Assembly (NCBI GenBank): GCA_007844125.1
Contig: CM017560.1
Coordinates: 5,238,259 to 5,302,258, forward strand
Source: Sinonovacula constricta
Taxonomy: Eukaryota > Mollusca > Bivalvia > Cardiida > Solecurtidae
DNA length: 64,000 nt
Direction: 5' to 3'
Positions 13,127-25,252 of this stretch are shown here, one piece after another; the first letter of the stretch is position 1; each line of letters begins with the position of its first letter. Position numbers and translations under genes: made by a program. The notes under the pieces were generated by a model. The model made no database searches. It worked only from the letters and a program-made list of their open reading frames with translations, and had not been told where the DNA came from.

Positions 13127-14410
13127 ACTATGCTTATTATTTCTCTACCGCAAGTACATGTTATAGAACATATAGAAAGTTTAGAGAAATTTTCCTTTTT
13201 CTAGTAACGTGGATGACGCCAACAAGCGATATATTAAGACAAAGTTATCTATCATATTATCATGCTTTAACGTGGTAGGAATATCTTATAAAAGATTTCA
13301 GACAAACCGAAATCGATTAATATGTTTGTTTGATGAAGAAATAATGGCCACACGTTTGCATTAGACACAAAGTTTTCTTTCAATTTCACTAATTTTTCAG
13401 CGTTGAGCATAGACCATCAGCGGCTGTCTACCTGAGACCAAACAGTGACGTGTCACGTGATCATATTCCTGTGCAAACTGAATTGACAGCTTTATACAAT
13501 GCGTCCGCTTTTTTGTTATCAATCCATATTCCATATACCGCTGATTAAGTTATAAGCTAACGTTTAAACAATGGTTGGTATGTAAGGAATGGTTGTGAAA
13601 TACGGAAATTAATTTTATTTATTTATTCACCAAAAGGCGGTCGCTATGTAAGTTATAATACGCCCTCGTCTCTACCCTTATGCTTATTTGCATAACTGGT
13701 AAGCCTTATGTGGAAATCTAAGCAGAATCGATATCTTCGCGGGGGGAAAACTTCGAGATCAGAGGTCAGTGTTGAAGGTTAGGGGCGGTAAGGCGTGAAG
13801 ACCAATTGTAGCAGTGTGTGTAGCGTCGCATGGGGGCCGGGTATCCAGGACAGAAAGGCAACAAGGAAAGTCGTCGGACGTCAGGCGGAATGATCTGCCG
13901 TAAGATCAAACAATAAAAGTATGTGTTTTGTTGGATAGCATTTGTCGGTTTCGTTTCGTAATCATCCAGTAATTCAAGGTTAATGCAGTACAATGGTCAA
14001 GTATTGTCTAGTGTTGTTTAAGATCTAATTATTTTGACCAGTACTGTTTTTCCCAGCACAATGAACCGTATTATTTCTTTTCTTATTAGTCCACAATTTA
14101 TTATTTTCTTGCTGTACAAAACTCAACTTGTACTCAAAATTCCGTCGCTCCGCGTTCGCCCGCGTTTTTTTTTATAAATGCATTCCAAGAAAAAAATAAT
14201 GTTATGGAAATACTTATGAAAAGAGTTACATACATATGTTTAAATTAAAAAAAAAAGCACATAGTTTTTATTTACATTTCTATTTTAACAGTGTGTTTCT
14301 AAGGAGCTAAAATACTCACCAATATGGGCGTACATTTTCACCTTTGTATTGTCTCTTGGCAGCACTGTTATGCGAGGTATTAGATGGTCAGACAAACAGA
14401 GCGATGAGCG
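13126..14410. other. Intergenic, no gene seen
   Basis: No domain-bearing ORF, repeat family or RNA gene was recognised. A minus-strand 75-codon frame at 13766-13993 has no recognisable features. Confidence 0.5.
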
Positions 14411-15003
14411 CCCTGCACCGACAACTGCTATAGTAAAATTACGTGGACGCTTCATGAGCGCCCTGCACCATAAACTGCTATAGTAAAATTACGTGGACGC
14501 TTCATGAGCGCCCTGCACCATAAACTGCTATAGTTAAATTACGTGGACGCTTCATGAGCGCCCTGCACCATAAACTGCTATAGTAAAATTACGTGGACGC
14601 TTCATGAGCGCCCTGCACCATAAACTGCTATAGTAAAATTACGTGGACGCTTCATGAGCGCCCTGCACTGACAACTGCTACAGTAAAATTACGTGGACGC
14701 TTCATGAGCGCCCTGCACTGACAACTGCTATAGTAAAATTACGTGGACGCTTCATAAACGCCCTGCACTGACAACTGCTATAGTAAAATTACGTGGACGC
14801 TTCATGAGCGCCCTGCACTGACAACTGCTATAGTAAAATTACGTGGACGCTTCATGAGCGCCCTGCACCGCCAACTGCTATAGTAAAATTACGTGGACGC
14901 TTCATGAGCGCCCTGCACTGACAACTGCTATAGTAAAATTACGTGGACGCTTCATGAGCGCCCTGCACCATAAACTGCTATAGTAAAATTACGTGGACAC
15001 TTC
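14411..15003. repeat. 50-bp minisatellite, 12 units
   Basis: CCCTGCAC recurs at exactly 50-bp steps from 14411 to 14961. The unit continues AACTGCTATAGTAAAATTACG then TGGACGCTTCATGAGCG. Two main versions differ just after CCCTGCAC: CATAA and TGACA. Spacing is strict and identity high, suggesting recent amplification. Confidence 0.95.
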
Positions 15004-15075
15004 GGTGTGCAAGCTTTTCGTCCCTATAGTGTGATGATACCTGCAGTACAAAGTAACATTGGAACGTTTACTTAC

Positions 15076-15201
15076 AAATATGATGATGATAACGATGATG
15101 ATAATGGTGATGATGTGATGATGATAATGACGATGACGATGACGATGATGACGATGAGGAGGACGATGACGACGATGACAACGACGACGACGATGATGAT
15201 A

Positions 15202-15249
<48 letters not shown>

Positions 15250-15305
15250 GCTATGGTGGTGGTGGTGATCATCATCATCATCATCATCATCATAATAATA
15301 ATAAT
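15076..15305. repeat. Complex GAT/GAC microsatellite
   Basis: Runs of GATGAT, GACGAT and later ATCATC and ATAATA. They open poly-Met/Asp frames on one strand and poly-Ile on the other. These are artefacts of the repeat. Confidence 0.9.
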
Positions 15306-15644
15306 ACCAAATATATATTTAAACAGGAGAAAGCAGTAACATTCTGATACTTCTCCTAAGCAAGTACGATACCATATATTGGAATCAGAAATTTCTGACA
15401 AAAACACTTTTGTCACATTGAACGGAAATCAAAAGCATTCTCGGGGCTTCAAGCCATAAATAGTGTTCATTTAAATCTAGTTTAGCCCAAACTACAGACA
15501 ATTAGCTTTTTAATAGGAAATCGACTTTTAAACTTCGTTGCAATGTTTTCTTGCATTCGACGATGGTGGTCAAATATCGTATAATACTTTTTACGGGGTA
15601 TTTGTTTTTCGAGAAATAAATGATGTATTTTGGATGTTAGCCTT
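15306..15644. other. Intergenic, nothing seen
   Basis: Short unique sequence between two tandem repeats, with no recognisable feature. Confidence 0.5.
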
Positions 15645-15905
15645 GCAGCATGCAATAAAGAGGTGCATGTTGAGCGTTATACCTGGAAAGTGCAATACTG
15701 AGAGCATGTTCGAGTGTTGAAAATGCAGCATGCAATACATAGGTGTATGTTTGATTCTTAACCGTGGAAAGTGCAATAAAGAGATGCGTGTTCGCGTGTT
15801 TGCATACAGTATGCAATAAAGAGATACATTGTCTTGTGTTAACAATGTAGCATGCAATAAGGAGGTACATGTCCGAGTGTCACCTGTGCAACATGCAATT
15901 AAAAA
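15645..15905. repeat. Degenerate ~40-bp tandem repeat, about 6 units
   Basis: GCATGCAATAAAGAG- or GTGCAATAAAGAG-like starts recur roughly every 40 bp, each followed by GCATGTTCGAGTGTT-like sequence. Units are diverged and vary in length, so this is older than the 39-bp and 50-bp arrays. Confidence 0.75.
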
Positions 15906-17819
15906 GTTAGACCACTGGGTGTTAATCGTGTGTCATGTTATAATGAACTCCATACAGTTCAAACAGTATTGTTCTGGTATTTTTGTTACCGACATATAGA
16001 CCCTTGTCAATAGTTTAGAACTTTAAATATACAACATGTGTGGTATCGTGTTGATGTGTAACGTTGTTGTTAAGGGGGCTTTGATTATAAATTATATAAA
16101 AAGGATGTTGGGTTTTCTTTCATATAATTTTCGAATTGACGTGGAATGCTTATTATTTACAAATCTTGCCGTTGGCAGAGCTTATTATCTTACTAACGGC
16201 CTGCCAATCAGAAAGTGGTAATGCTCGAGCAAATAGTATAAAAAAGTCCCCACTTACAAAAACTCTTCTCATTTGAGATTTTGCCCAAGCTCAAATTTAC
16301 ATTAATTTATGCACATAATTTACTTTTTGTATGTTTAGTCTTATATTTTAATATCTTTCTATCACATGCTTTTCTATTTGATGGTCTAGGAAAATGAGAA
16401 GTTGTAACATCATGTCTCTGTAATAAGTTTTCTAGGAGTCACGTCAATATTTTAGCTTGAGCAAAATCTCCACTGAGACAGGATTCTGCAAGTAGGGACA
16501 GTTAAGCCAGCTCATATGGAGGGGTGTTTTATTAGCATCTGCTCTTTATGCTACAGGGCCTTAAGCAATATGTCTAAACACCTTATCATGTAGATATATA
16601 TAGAGGATCTGATATGAGTCTTCATTAGATACTGAAAATATTGAACGAGTTGGATGAAATGATACGAAACGAGGCTCAAAACATTTTGTTGACAATGCAT
16701 CATCTTTTTTATTATGAACAGTCGGCAGTGACATGTGTAATTCGGTTTGGGAGAATCCGCACAAAAAATAGTTCCACTCTTTACTCGACCACCTTCCATA
16801 AAGAAGGAACAGATTCGTTTATAGCATGACTAAAATGCTATTTTTTTATTATTGTAAATGAAACTGTCCAACAAAATGCAACAAAGGCGACAACAAAGTG
16901 GTCAGGAAAGGCATATACATTACGTAAACGTAATGACGTCACACTAATATGATGACGTCACTCTACGATAACTTACTAGTGTGTTACCAAAAATAACTTT
17001 ATAAATGTTACCTCATGCTCGCGCGTACAAAGGTTACCAAAAGTTGTACTGGTCCTTTATTAAATGTTTGATGATAAGGGATAAATGTATTCATTGTATC
17101 CATGTCTTGTAGTAGTTATTGCTACAGTTACTTGCTTAATGTTAATTATTTTTCGTAGCAATTTGGTATTAATATTTTGTAATATATAGCAACTTAACAT
17201 TTTTAAAGAAATTATAAAACAGCAACCAAACAAAGATACGAGTTTTATTGAAACTAGTGGTGTCATTTCAATAGACTTCCTTCGATAGACAAGTTTTCGT
17301 TGAAGCTTATTTGGTGTCTTCTTGTTTAATAACACCGTAGATAAGTAGATTAAAAGAATAATGACTGGCCCTAAGTAACATGTTGTATATAAAAGCAACA
17401 ACAACAAAAACAACAACAACAAACACGATAACATAAGACTCAATGTTGAAGTGTTTGATCGGATGAAATCATGTTCATTTTAACAGAAAAGCAACAGAAA
17501 GCTAAGTAGATTCAAAATTAATAAGAGAATATTGATGCAAAGCATTAAAGGTCTTGTTCAACAATAGAACATCTTTGCCTAACAATAAATCGGCCAAAGA
17601 AACAGCGAAACTTTGTTCTGACAATGTGTTAAAAGATTTACGATGCTGCCAAATTTCCATGTTTTAAACTTAAATGCAGCAACGACTTGTCTTTGGACGC
17701 ATGGGAAAAGATCCGAATACAAACAACAGAACAGAGCATTTGATTTATACATAGTACATCATCGTAACAAAAGCAATTTAAATTAAACCAATCATACTGC
17801 ACATATGGAACATTAGCTA
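15906..17819. other. Intergenic, no gene seen
   Basis: No exon, RNA or repeat family was recognised. There is a short ACA/ACC-rich stretch at about 17396-17424. Confidence 0.5.
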
Positions 17820-17904
17820 TTTCAAATGACAGGTAATGATGTAGCAGCATTTCTACTACAGATTGTAGTAGAAATGCTGCTACATCATTACCTGTCATTT
17901 GAAA
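17820..17904. repeat. Perfect palindrome, 41-bp arms with 3-bp loop
   Basis: The left arm starts TTTCAAATGACAGGTAATGA and ends TTTCTACTACA. The loop is GAT at 17861-17863. The right arm is the exact reverse complement, ending CCTGTCATTTGAAA. Pairing stops at the next base on each side. The stem is perfect over 41 bp, unlike an ordinary microRNA precursor. It could be a fold-back insertion, a cruciform-forming repeat or an assembly or template-switch artefact. Confidence 0.95.
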
Positions 17905-18879
17905 GTCTGAAAGTCGCCAAGGTCGAATAATAACCGAAATTCAATGCACTTCACTTGTTTATAGAATAATATGGTGCCATCCATAGATCTTTTACATGGA
18001 ACGGTTACATGCAGACGATCGTTGATCCCTACTGTTACCTGTTGACGATACCTGACTAAAATGAACAATTGAAAAGCTCCAGGGTGCTATATGCTGTATC
18101 TGGACACATTAGGCTGTCAGCGCCCTCTTCTTTTAGCCCTCCCCGCGGCTGTAGATGGGTTCTTTTTCTGAAAACATGTGCGACACCCATTATGCAATAA
18201 TATACTGAAATAAAGGAGAAAGGTAGGCGGCATTCGCGCAGAGAGTATGAGTCTTTTTTTCGTGACACATGATCCCTTCGGCAATGGACGATTTTCTTTT
18301 AAAAAAAATAAAAGCCAAATAATATACATTGCTGAAAGTTATATTTGAGCATTTTAATAATTGCTTGCAATTCTTAACCTTTCTCTTGTTAAGCACGAAT
18401 TGATCAGGCAAAACAGTGACACTAAAGTCCGCTGGGACATTCTGATCTGTACCTGCACTATTTGGTGGTAAGTCTTTTACAATACATGTAGACCTATGCA
18501 TAAAATGTTAAATAAACACAACTGAGCATTGTATATAATCCCTTCATATATCAAGATTAATAGATAATTTCACTGTGTTTCAAGACTAGCTTACTGTTTT
18601 GAAAAAAACAACAACACTTGTGTATGTTGGTTAAACATAAAATAGAATTGCACATACTGCAAAAATGGACGCTTTATTTAACATGTGTACAGTCAGCTCT
18701 TAACCTTTACACTCGGACCTTATCTTAAACATCTGCGGGGTTTCTCTATGGTAAGTGTTGCATGTTTTCGGTCACCCGAGTGGCACATCGGAATAACTCC
18801 TCTTGGCACTGTTTATCCCACAATCAGACCTCCCTAGACTGACAAGGTCCTAGACAAGATACAAAAGGCATATTCACTG
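17905..18879. other. Intergenic, no gene seen
   Basis: Overlapping minus-strand frames at 18056-18501 have no recognisable domain. No repeat was recognised. Confidence 0.45.
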
Positions 18880-18960
18880 TCAGGGCTAGTCGTGTAGTGG
18901 TGCACGTCTAACTAGCATATTGCATGTTACGGGTCCTCAGATATAATCTTATTATCTTAA
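18880..18960 (+). repeat. Possible tRNA-like SINE head
   Basis: GGGCTAGTCGTGTAGTGGTG resembles a polymerase III A box and ACGGGTCCTC a degraded B box about 35 bp later. It is only weakly supported. Confidence 0.3.
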
Positions 18961-19024
18961 GACCCCCAGTCCGGGACTTGCGGTTGTGTCATTGCCCTTG
19001 TGATCATCGGGAGCGACAGAGCAT

Positions 19025-19315
19025 TTTGCTGCAATCGGAAAACCTCGCGATCATCTCTCGGATGTATGTAGATAGTCGGATTACCTCGGCCATTTCCCTA
19101 AATGGGACTACTTTTTAGACAAATGTCAAAACAAAGATGGCAGCTCGGGCGACAGCTCACTACATTACGATGCCTGTAAAACTTGAATTTGTGGCAGCTT
19201 CAAATTTAAATCATCCGATTTTAATTTACCTAGCTCAACAGACACGCAGCTGTCAACGATGGCATTGTTTATGTTTTGTGCGAACTACTTTTTAGGACAT
19301 AATTGACCGAGGAGT
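19025..19315 (+). repeat. Dispersed repeat D, copy 1
   Basis: It matches 63500-63790. Shared blocks are ATCATCTCTCGGATGTATGT, ACCTCGGCCATTTCCCTA, ATGGCAGCTCGG, ACGATGCCTGTAAAA, GGCTTCAAATTTAAATCAT-like sequence and ACACGCAGCTGT. The family is unknown. Confidence 0.8.
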
Positions 19316-19644
19316 TCCGATTGTATTTTGCTGGTCAATTAAAATATGCATGTACTCTACAGAAAACGATTTCTTGCGCTTAACAGTTTGATTCCTCGAT
19401 CAATTAACTCGTATTTATACATGCATGTACACTTTATGGCCCGTACAAACTACAATAGTCGTCACCTTGGCAAGGTCCAGTTGTTTGGGGTATAGGAAGA
19501 CCATCCCGCAAGAGCTAACGACGTACTGCACGTTTTCTGGAATATGTCACATGAATGTTTCAGTTCAACAAATGAAAATACTTTTTAGAATGGTAGATCA
19601 TTCTTTGAGTTCAAACTTGATTGCTAACATGGGTGTGTGGGGGT

Positions 19645-19685
19645 GGTACGTGCGTGCATGCGTGCGTGCGTGCGTGCGTGCGTGC

Positions 19686-19776
<91 letters not shown>
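19645..19776. repeat. (TGCG)n-(TG)n-(GA)n compound microsatellite
   Basis: Consecutive runs of TGCG, TG and GAGA. They create artificial Cys/Val/Arg/Glu-rich frames. Confidence 0.95.
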
Positions 19777-19778
<2 letters not shown>

Positions 19779-20872
19779 TGAAATAGAACGCTAAATGCAA
19801 AAAAGGTTAATACAATTACGAAATGAAATGTCAAGCAAACATACAAAGTACGTATTTGCCTATACAGTTTAGTTTAATTTGCCCTCTTCCAAATCAAGTA
19901 ATATGTACCATTTTCGCCTTCTCGAACTGGATTTGGTGAGATTGCGGACAAAAAAATCTGATTTCCCAACTCTGTAATCTACGTGACCATGTATTTATAT
20001 TTCAATTGACATACATTCTTTGTGGGGACAATAAAGTACTGCTTAAAATAACAGATAATAGCTTTTTACACATATCCTTACAACCCGATTTTTCAATGAG
20101 TCATTTCTCGTCTTCTTGCATTTAATATTATAAACTTACCACATACAATATACAACGTTCAGCAAAACATGTTTTTGAAAATATACTAGCTTCAAAAGGA
20201 TAATGCAAAAAGCGGAAGGAAGACTCCGCGTGGGGTACTGTCCTATGCATGGGCGCGTAGTTTTCTTTCTAAAAACAATTAACAATACCGTTTTCAAACA
20301 ATAGCAGTTAATGCCAATTTATTTATCTATATTGGCAGAGCGATAGTAAATTTCAAAGCAAAGCTAAAAAAAAACTCTACATTAATTCCGCTTAGGGGTG
20401 AAATGTTTCTATTCGCTATGATCTGGGAGTGACACTTCGCGTGAACTAACTTCGTTTTTTTACCGCCGTTTCCTTTGTTGTTTGTACCGTACGAGGTATT
20501 TTAGTAATGGAGTTGGCCATGTTTTGCCGGATTACTACGCGTACATCTCGGCGTGCAAGTGTGTTGACAAACATTCAATGTAGGCTATAGCCGGCTCAAT
20601 AACTGAAGTTTTATTTCGTGCTGGTTTGTGGACTATCATTGTTATACATTGAAAAATGACACCAACTGATTTATGTAAGATTGGGAATTAAGAGGAAATA
20701 TAAGCACATGTATGTGCATGTGTATCATTACCCAACAGTTGCATCTTACCTTATTATTTGAACATGTATTTATATCAGTGTCTATATAGCTATTATGTGT
20801 TATAAAAAGCTTGGCAAAAATGAGAGTAGTTACCAAGATCAAACTGTTGTTGTCAAGTTATATATCTTTCCT
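19777..20872. other. Intergenic, no gene seen
   Basis: No exon or repeat family was recognised. Confidence 0.5.
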
Positions 20873-21368
<496 letters not shown>

Positions 21369-21594
21369 TACGTAATGTTATACTGGCAGATTACTGAGAT
21401 ACAGAGTTATCTCGCTTTGTCAGGTCGGCAAGTGTTACTTCCCTTGTGTCTTAGGTGGTTCCGGTACTAACGGTTTTACATTTGTTTTGGTGTGCAGTTT
21501 AAAAGAGATAACATTGCTGTCGACAACTAGGTTAAATCAAAAGATAACCATGCAAATATTTTTTAAGGTGGTGTCCGACAGTTTGTTTATTGGC

Positions 21595-21765
21595 GACTTG
21601 CACATGCGATCGGACCTCCTCGGACATTATCGTTCTAGCTAGAGACTGATCGAACGAAAATGGACAAGGTGTGCCGAATTCCGGAAGTTTCGCGATTTAC
21701 ACATTCCCAACGTACGGGTCCTTTTTCGGTAAATGACGTTCTTTTTATATATAATTATAGCGAGT
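21595..21765 (+). repeat. Dispersed repeat E, copy 1
   Basis: It matches 22150-22310: CGGACCTCCTCGG, GAGACTGATCGAACGAAAA, GTGTGCCGAATTCCGGAAGTT, GATTTACACATTC, ACGGGTCC, CGGTAAATGACGTTCTTTTTAT. The two copies lie about 550 bp apart in the same orientation. Confidence 0.75.
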
Positions 21766-22149
21766 ATGCAGTATTATTAGATGTAAAGTTGTTCTTTGTA
21801 TTAATATTTTTATAAATCTTATGAAAACTATTGGTTATTCGTTTAAACTTTACTATTTTCTCTATTTCTAAAAATAGATCGATAGCGCCTGTAGTGGCAC
21901 GTTGAAGAATGTCAATTTTACTTACACACAGATGACAATCGTGGAATAGCGCAATGGTTATGGACATGATCTGTTGTTAACGGATTCCAGAGATCGCATC
22001 TCGTCGCAGTCGAAAAATATTGCTTTGACTTATTTCTTCTTTGTTTGTTTTTTACAATAAATATAACAAACGAAACATTTAAACAGACAAGAAATATTGA
22101 TCAATAACAAATGTTAATTATTTTTATTATTGATTAGGATCATAGATCA

Positions 22150-22310
22150 TAGATGCACTTTCGAGCGGATCTCTTCGGCCTCGCTAGAGAATAGGCGAGC
22201 GAAAAAAGGCGAGGTGTTCCGAATTTCGGAAGTTCCTCGATTTACACTTTCTCAACATACGGGTCCTCATTCGGGTAAATGGTGTTCTTTTTATCTATTG
22301 GTACTTATTC
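22150..22310 (+). repeat. Dispersed repeat E, copy 2
   Basis: Second copy of the 21595-21765 repeat, with GGTGTTCCGAATTTCGGAAG, GATTTACACTTTC, ACGGGTCCTC and GGTAAATGGTGTTCTTTTTAT. Confidence 0.75.
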
Positions 22311-25252
22311 TTTGTTTGTAACTTCCACGCAAACTAGGTATTTTCACATTTTAAATTTCTAAACATTAATGTACATCTGACGGTTATACATGTTAATGAA
22401 GACATGTTTGTCCCTGTTAGGGCTGTACATATAAGTAGCCTTATATACCAGAATGTTTACTTAATGATTTAAATCAGTCATGTCTAAATTTCTAATAAAT
22501 ATTAACTTTCATTTTTGCGTCGCCCTTTGATGCTTCGAATCAATGCTTTTCTTGTCTCAAATATAACACTATCTGACCCCAATTTAAGATGTGTGTATAA
22601 TTTATGAAGATACTCATACTTTAACACAAGCAAATACGATTTTGAACACTACCTAAATTTTAAGACATTAAAACTCCTTTAAAATCACTAATTGTCCGTT
22701 CGTTCTAAATTTAGAAATGCACGATTGGGATTTCTAATTAAAACAGACATTGACGCCAGAGCGGGTACCTAGATTATGAAATAACTCAATCTCAAAACAA
22801 GGATTTTTTTTTTTTTTTTCAAAAAAATAAAAAGCCAACTTGTCAGCGTAGCTCAGATAGGAAATACATGCTGGCGATTGGCTGTTCCTGCTTCACTTTT
22901 CAAATAGTTGTTGGACATCAAAAATAGACATGACATGGGATCCTTTCACGTAACAATAATTGATCTGATTGTTTGCGTTTTGTTTTTTTTAAATGTCGGA
23001 CATCACCTTTAAAGTCAAAGTATATCGGCTGTAATAGACATTCACCAATTGACATTTTTTCGTGTATTAAAAAAGGTTCCATGGTTATATTATTAGGTTA
23101 AACCTTTTTTTGTTTTTGGTTTATTATTTTACATATTTATTATGAACTATTATATCAGTGAGTAGCTACAGATTGTTGTGGACTCAATCTCTACAGTTAA
23201 GAAGAATATCTTCAGGAATTCTGTTTTAATTCTTCATAAGACACACAAAAAAGTAAAAGTAAACGACAACATGTCGTTTGTTAATTAAATTGTGCATAAA
23301 TTACGAGAAATAGACGTGAATGATAATAAGATATTAGAGGCGAATAGTTTATTAACGCAATAGAAACAGCCCGTTGGGGAAAAAAACATGACACCGTCCA
23401 TAGGAACCTTTTACACGAGTTCTCTTATGCGCATGCGCAGAAACAATATAGAAAACTCTCGAGTGACTATAGTCAGTAGAATGCCAACTTAAAGTCACCA
23501 TCTTTAAACGGCTTAACTTGGGTATAAAAATACTTACAAAAGAAGACTACAATAGCAGAATTTTTTCTTTATATTATTTCCATCTTTAAGATTAACAAAG
23601 ATTTATCTTAAAGGCCAAAATGTATCACAATGTTTTGGAATTTATTTGTTTTATGGCCGGAATGTTACTGAAAAGCGTAATGTATGTCAAAATGAATTTA
23701 TAATGTTAAAGGATACATTTTCCTGAAATCTCTAAAAACTAAGCCTGCATATATGTATACGTATACACATCCTTGTCTTTTTTTAATTGATAGATTGTAC
23801 AGGCCGTAAAGTATCAAAGTGCATCGGAATGTTGTCTAGTGACTACAATATTTTCATACATATTCTAGAGATTGGGTGTAATATTAATACATTATTACTT
23901 AATTAATTGCTTTAACGCATTTTTACCGACATCTCAAAAATGGAAATGAATCCAAAAAATGACCACGTCGCTTTTAAATGCAATACAGAAAATCATATTA
24001 ACGTACATACATGCAAACTAAATAATAAGAAAGCAATACTGACTGTTGATGACTGACAGGGAGTCAAATACCAGTTACGTTAAGGCATTGGACGGAAGCT
24101 ATGGTAGACATTCCAGTGCCACTCCTGGAATGGTGACTGACAGACCAAGTGTGGGGGGTGCAGCGCCTGTCAGGTCCCAGACCAGATGTCGCGTCAGTCG
24201 CTACAGAAGTGTCAACACGGCCCCCCTGCCGTTCCTTGTCGTATAGACTGCATATTGTTTTAATCATCAGCTTACATCAACCCTGATTATGCTACATTTA
24301 TTCATAACTAATGCTTAATTGTTTAACATCAATTAAAATAAATCAAACTGAAGTGAAGTTGTTTTTTTTCTAAAGACCTAGTATCAGACAGTGTAGGCAA
24401 TGAGTTAACAGCTGCCAGCTGGACCTGGCTGATCTGGAACTGTACTATTTTACTGAACCTGATCTACATGAGCTTTACATGTTTAGAGTTAATGAGTATA
24501 ACATTAGATCGAGATCCCAATCTTCAGAATTAAAACAGGTTGACATCTTGTTACGGGTGCCACCAAAGCCACCCCCACCCGATTGTTTGCACGGATTCTT
24601 TGAGCTTTGTTGAGGCATTGCGTGTCTGTCTGAATATAAATATGTACCCGTACTTGTATTCATGGTATTTGGACAATGTGTCCGTAAATAATTTTAAATG
24701 TCGACGGAGATGTGTTTTGTTGAAATTAATCCAGTCGAATAAAAACATACCGGTGGCTGATCTGTTTGACGATCTGCTTATATTTTTTTCGGGGTGCATG
24801 ATGTCAACTGTGAAATACTGAATGAACAGAAATGTCTGATCGGTATTTCAGTTAAGCAATCGTCTGATTGTTTTTATTTTGGTAGAGTAACATATCACAA
24901 AAAATGCTGTCTTAGTTGTTATTTTATCTTATTTTTTACTGTGTTTTTACTATTGTCGTATATGCATTCTTTCTTATGTACTGTCTGGAAGAGATAAATA
25001 ATTTTCCGAAGAGTTGGAAAAGGTTAGGAAATACACAGTGACTCCCAAGTTCTTTGTCCAATAAATAACCTTGAAACCCACCGCAGCTGTCTGCTTATGA
25101 AAGTCCATTTGCAATAGACGGCATCCAATATGGAATTTATTCATTAGGCCCTATCACGCTGTAACTATGAAGCCAGACAAAATATGTGCTAATAACATCA
25201 TTATTCAAAGAGTACACAACATAGTGCTCAAGACTCATGAGCAACAGGCGCG
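22311..25252. other. Intergenic, no gene recognised
   Basis: A poly-T run lies at about 22805-22820. A G+C-richer patch at about 24050-24245 is open on both strands but has no domain I can name. A diverged single copy of the 34-bp satellite unit lies at about 24415-24455. Confidence 0.45.

Noticed and set aside
15007..15416. Poly-Met/Asp and poly-Ile ORFs
   Set aside because: By-products of the GAT/GAC microsatellite.
17820..17904. microRNA precursor or transcription terminator
   Set aside because: A perfect 41-bp stem with a 3-base loop is unlike metazoan microRNA hairpins, and rho-independent terminators do not apply in animal nuclear DNA.
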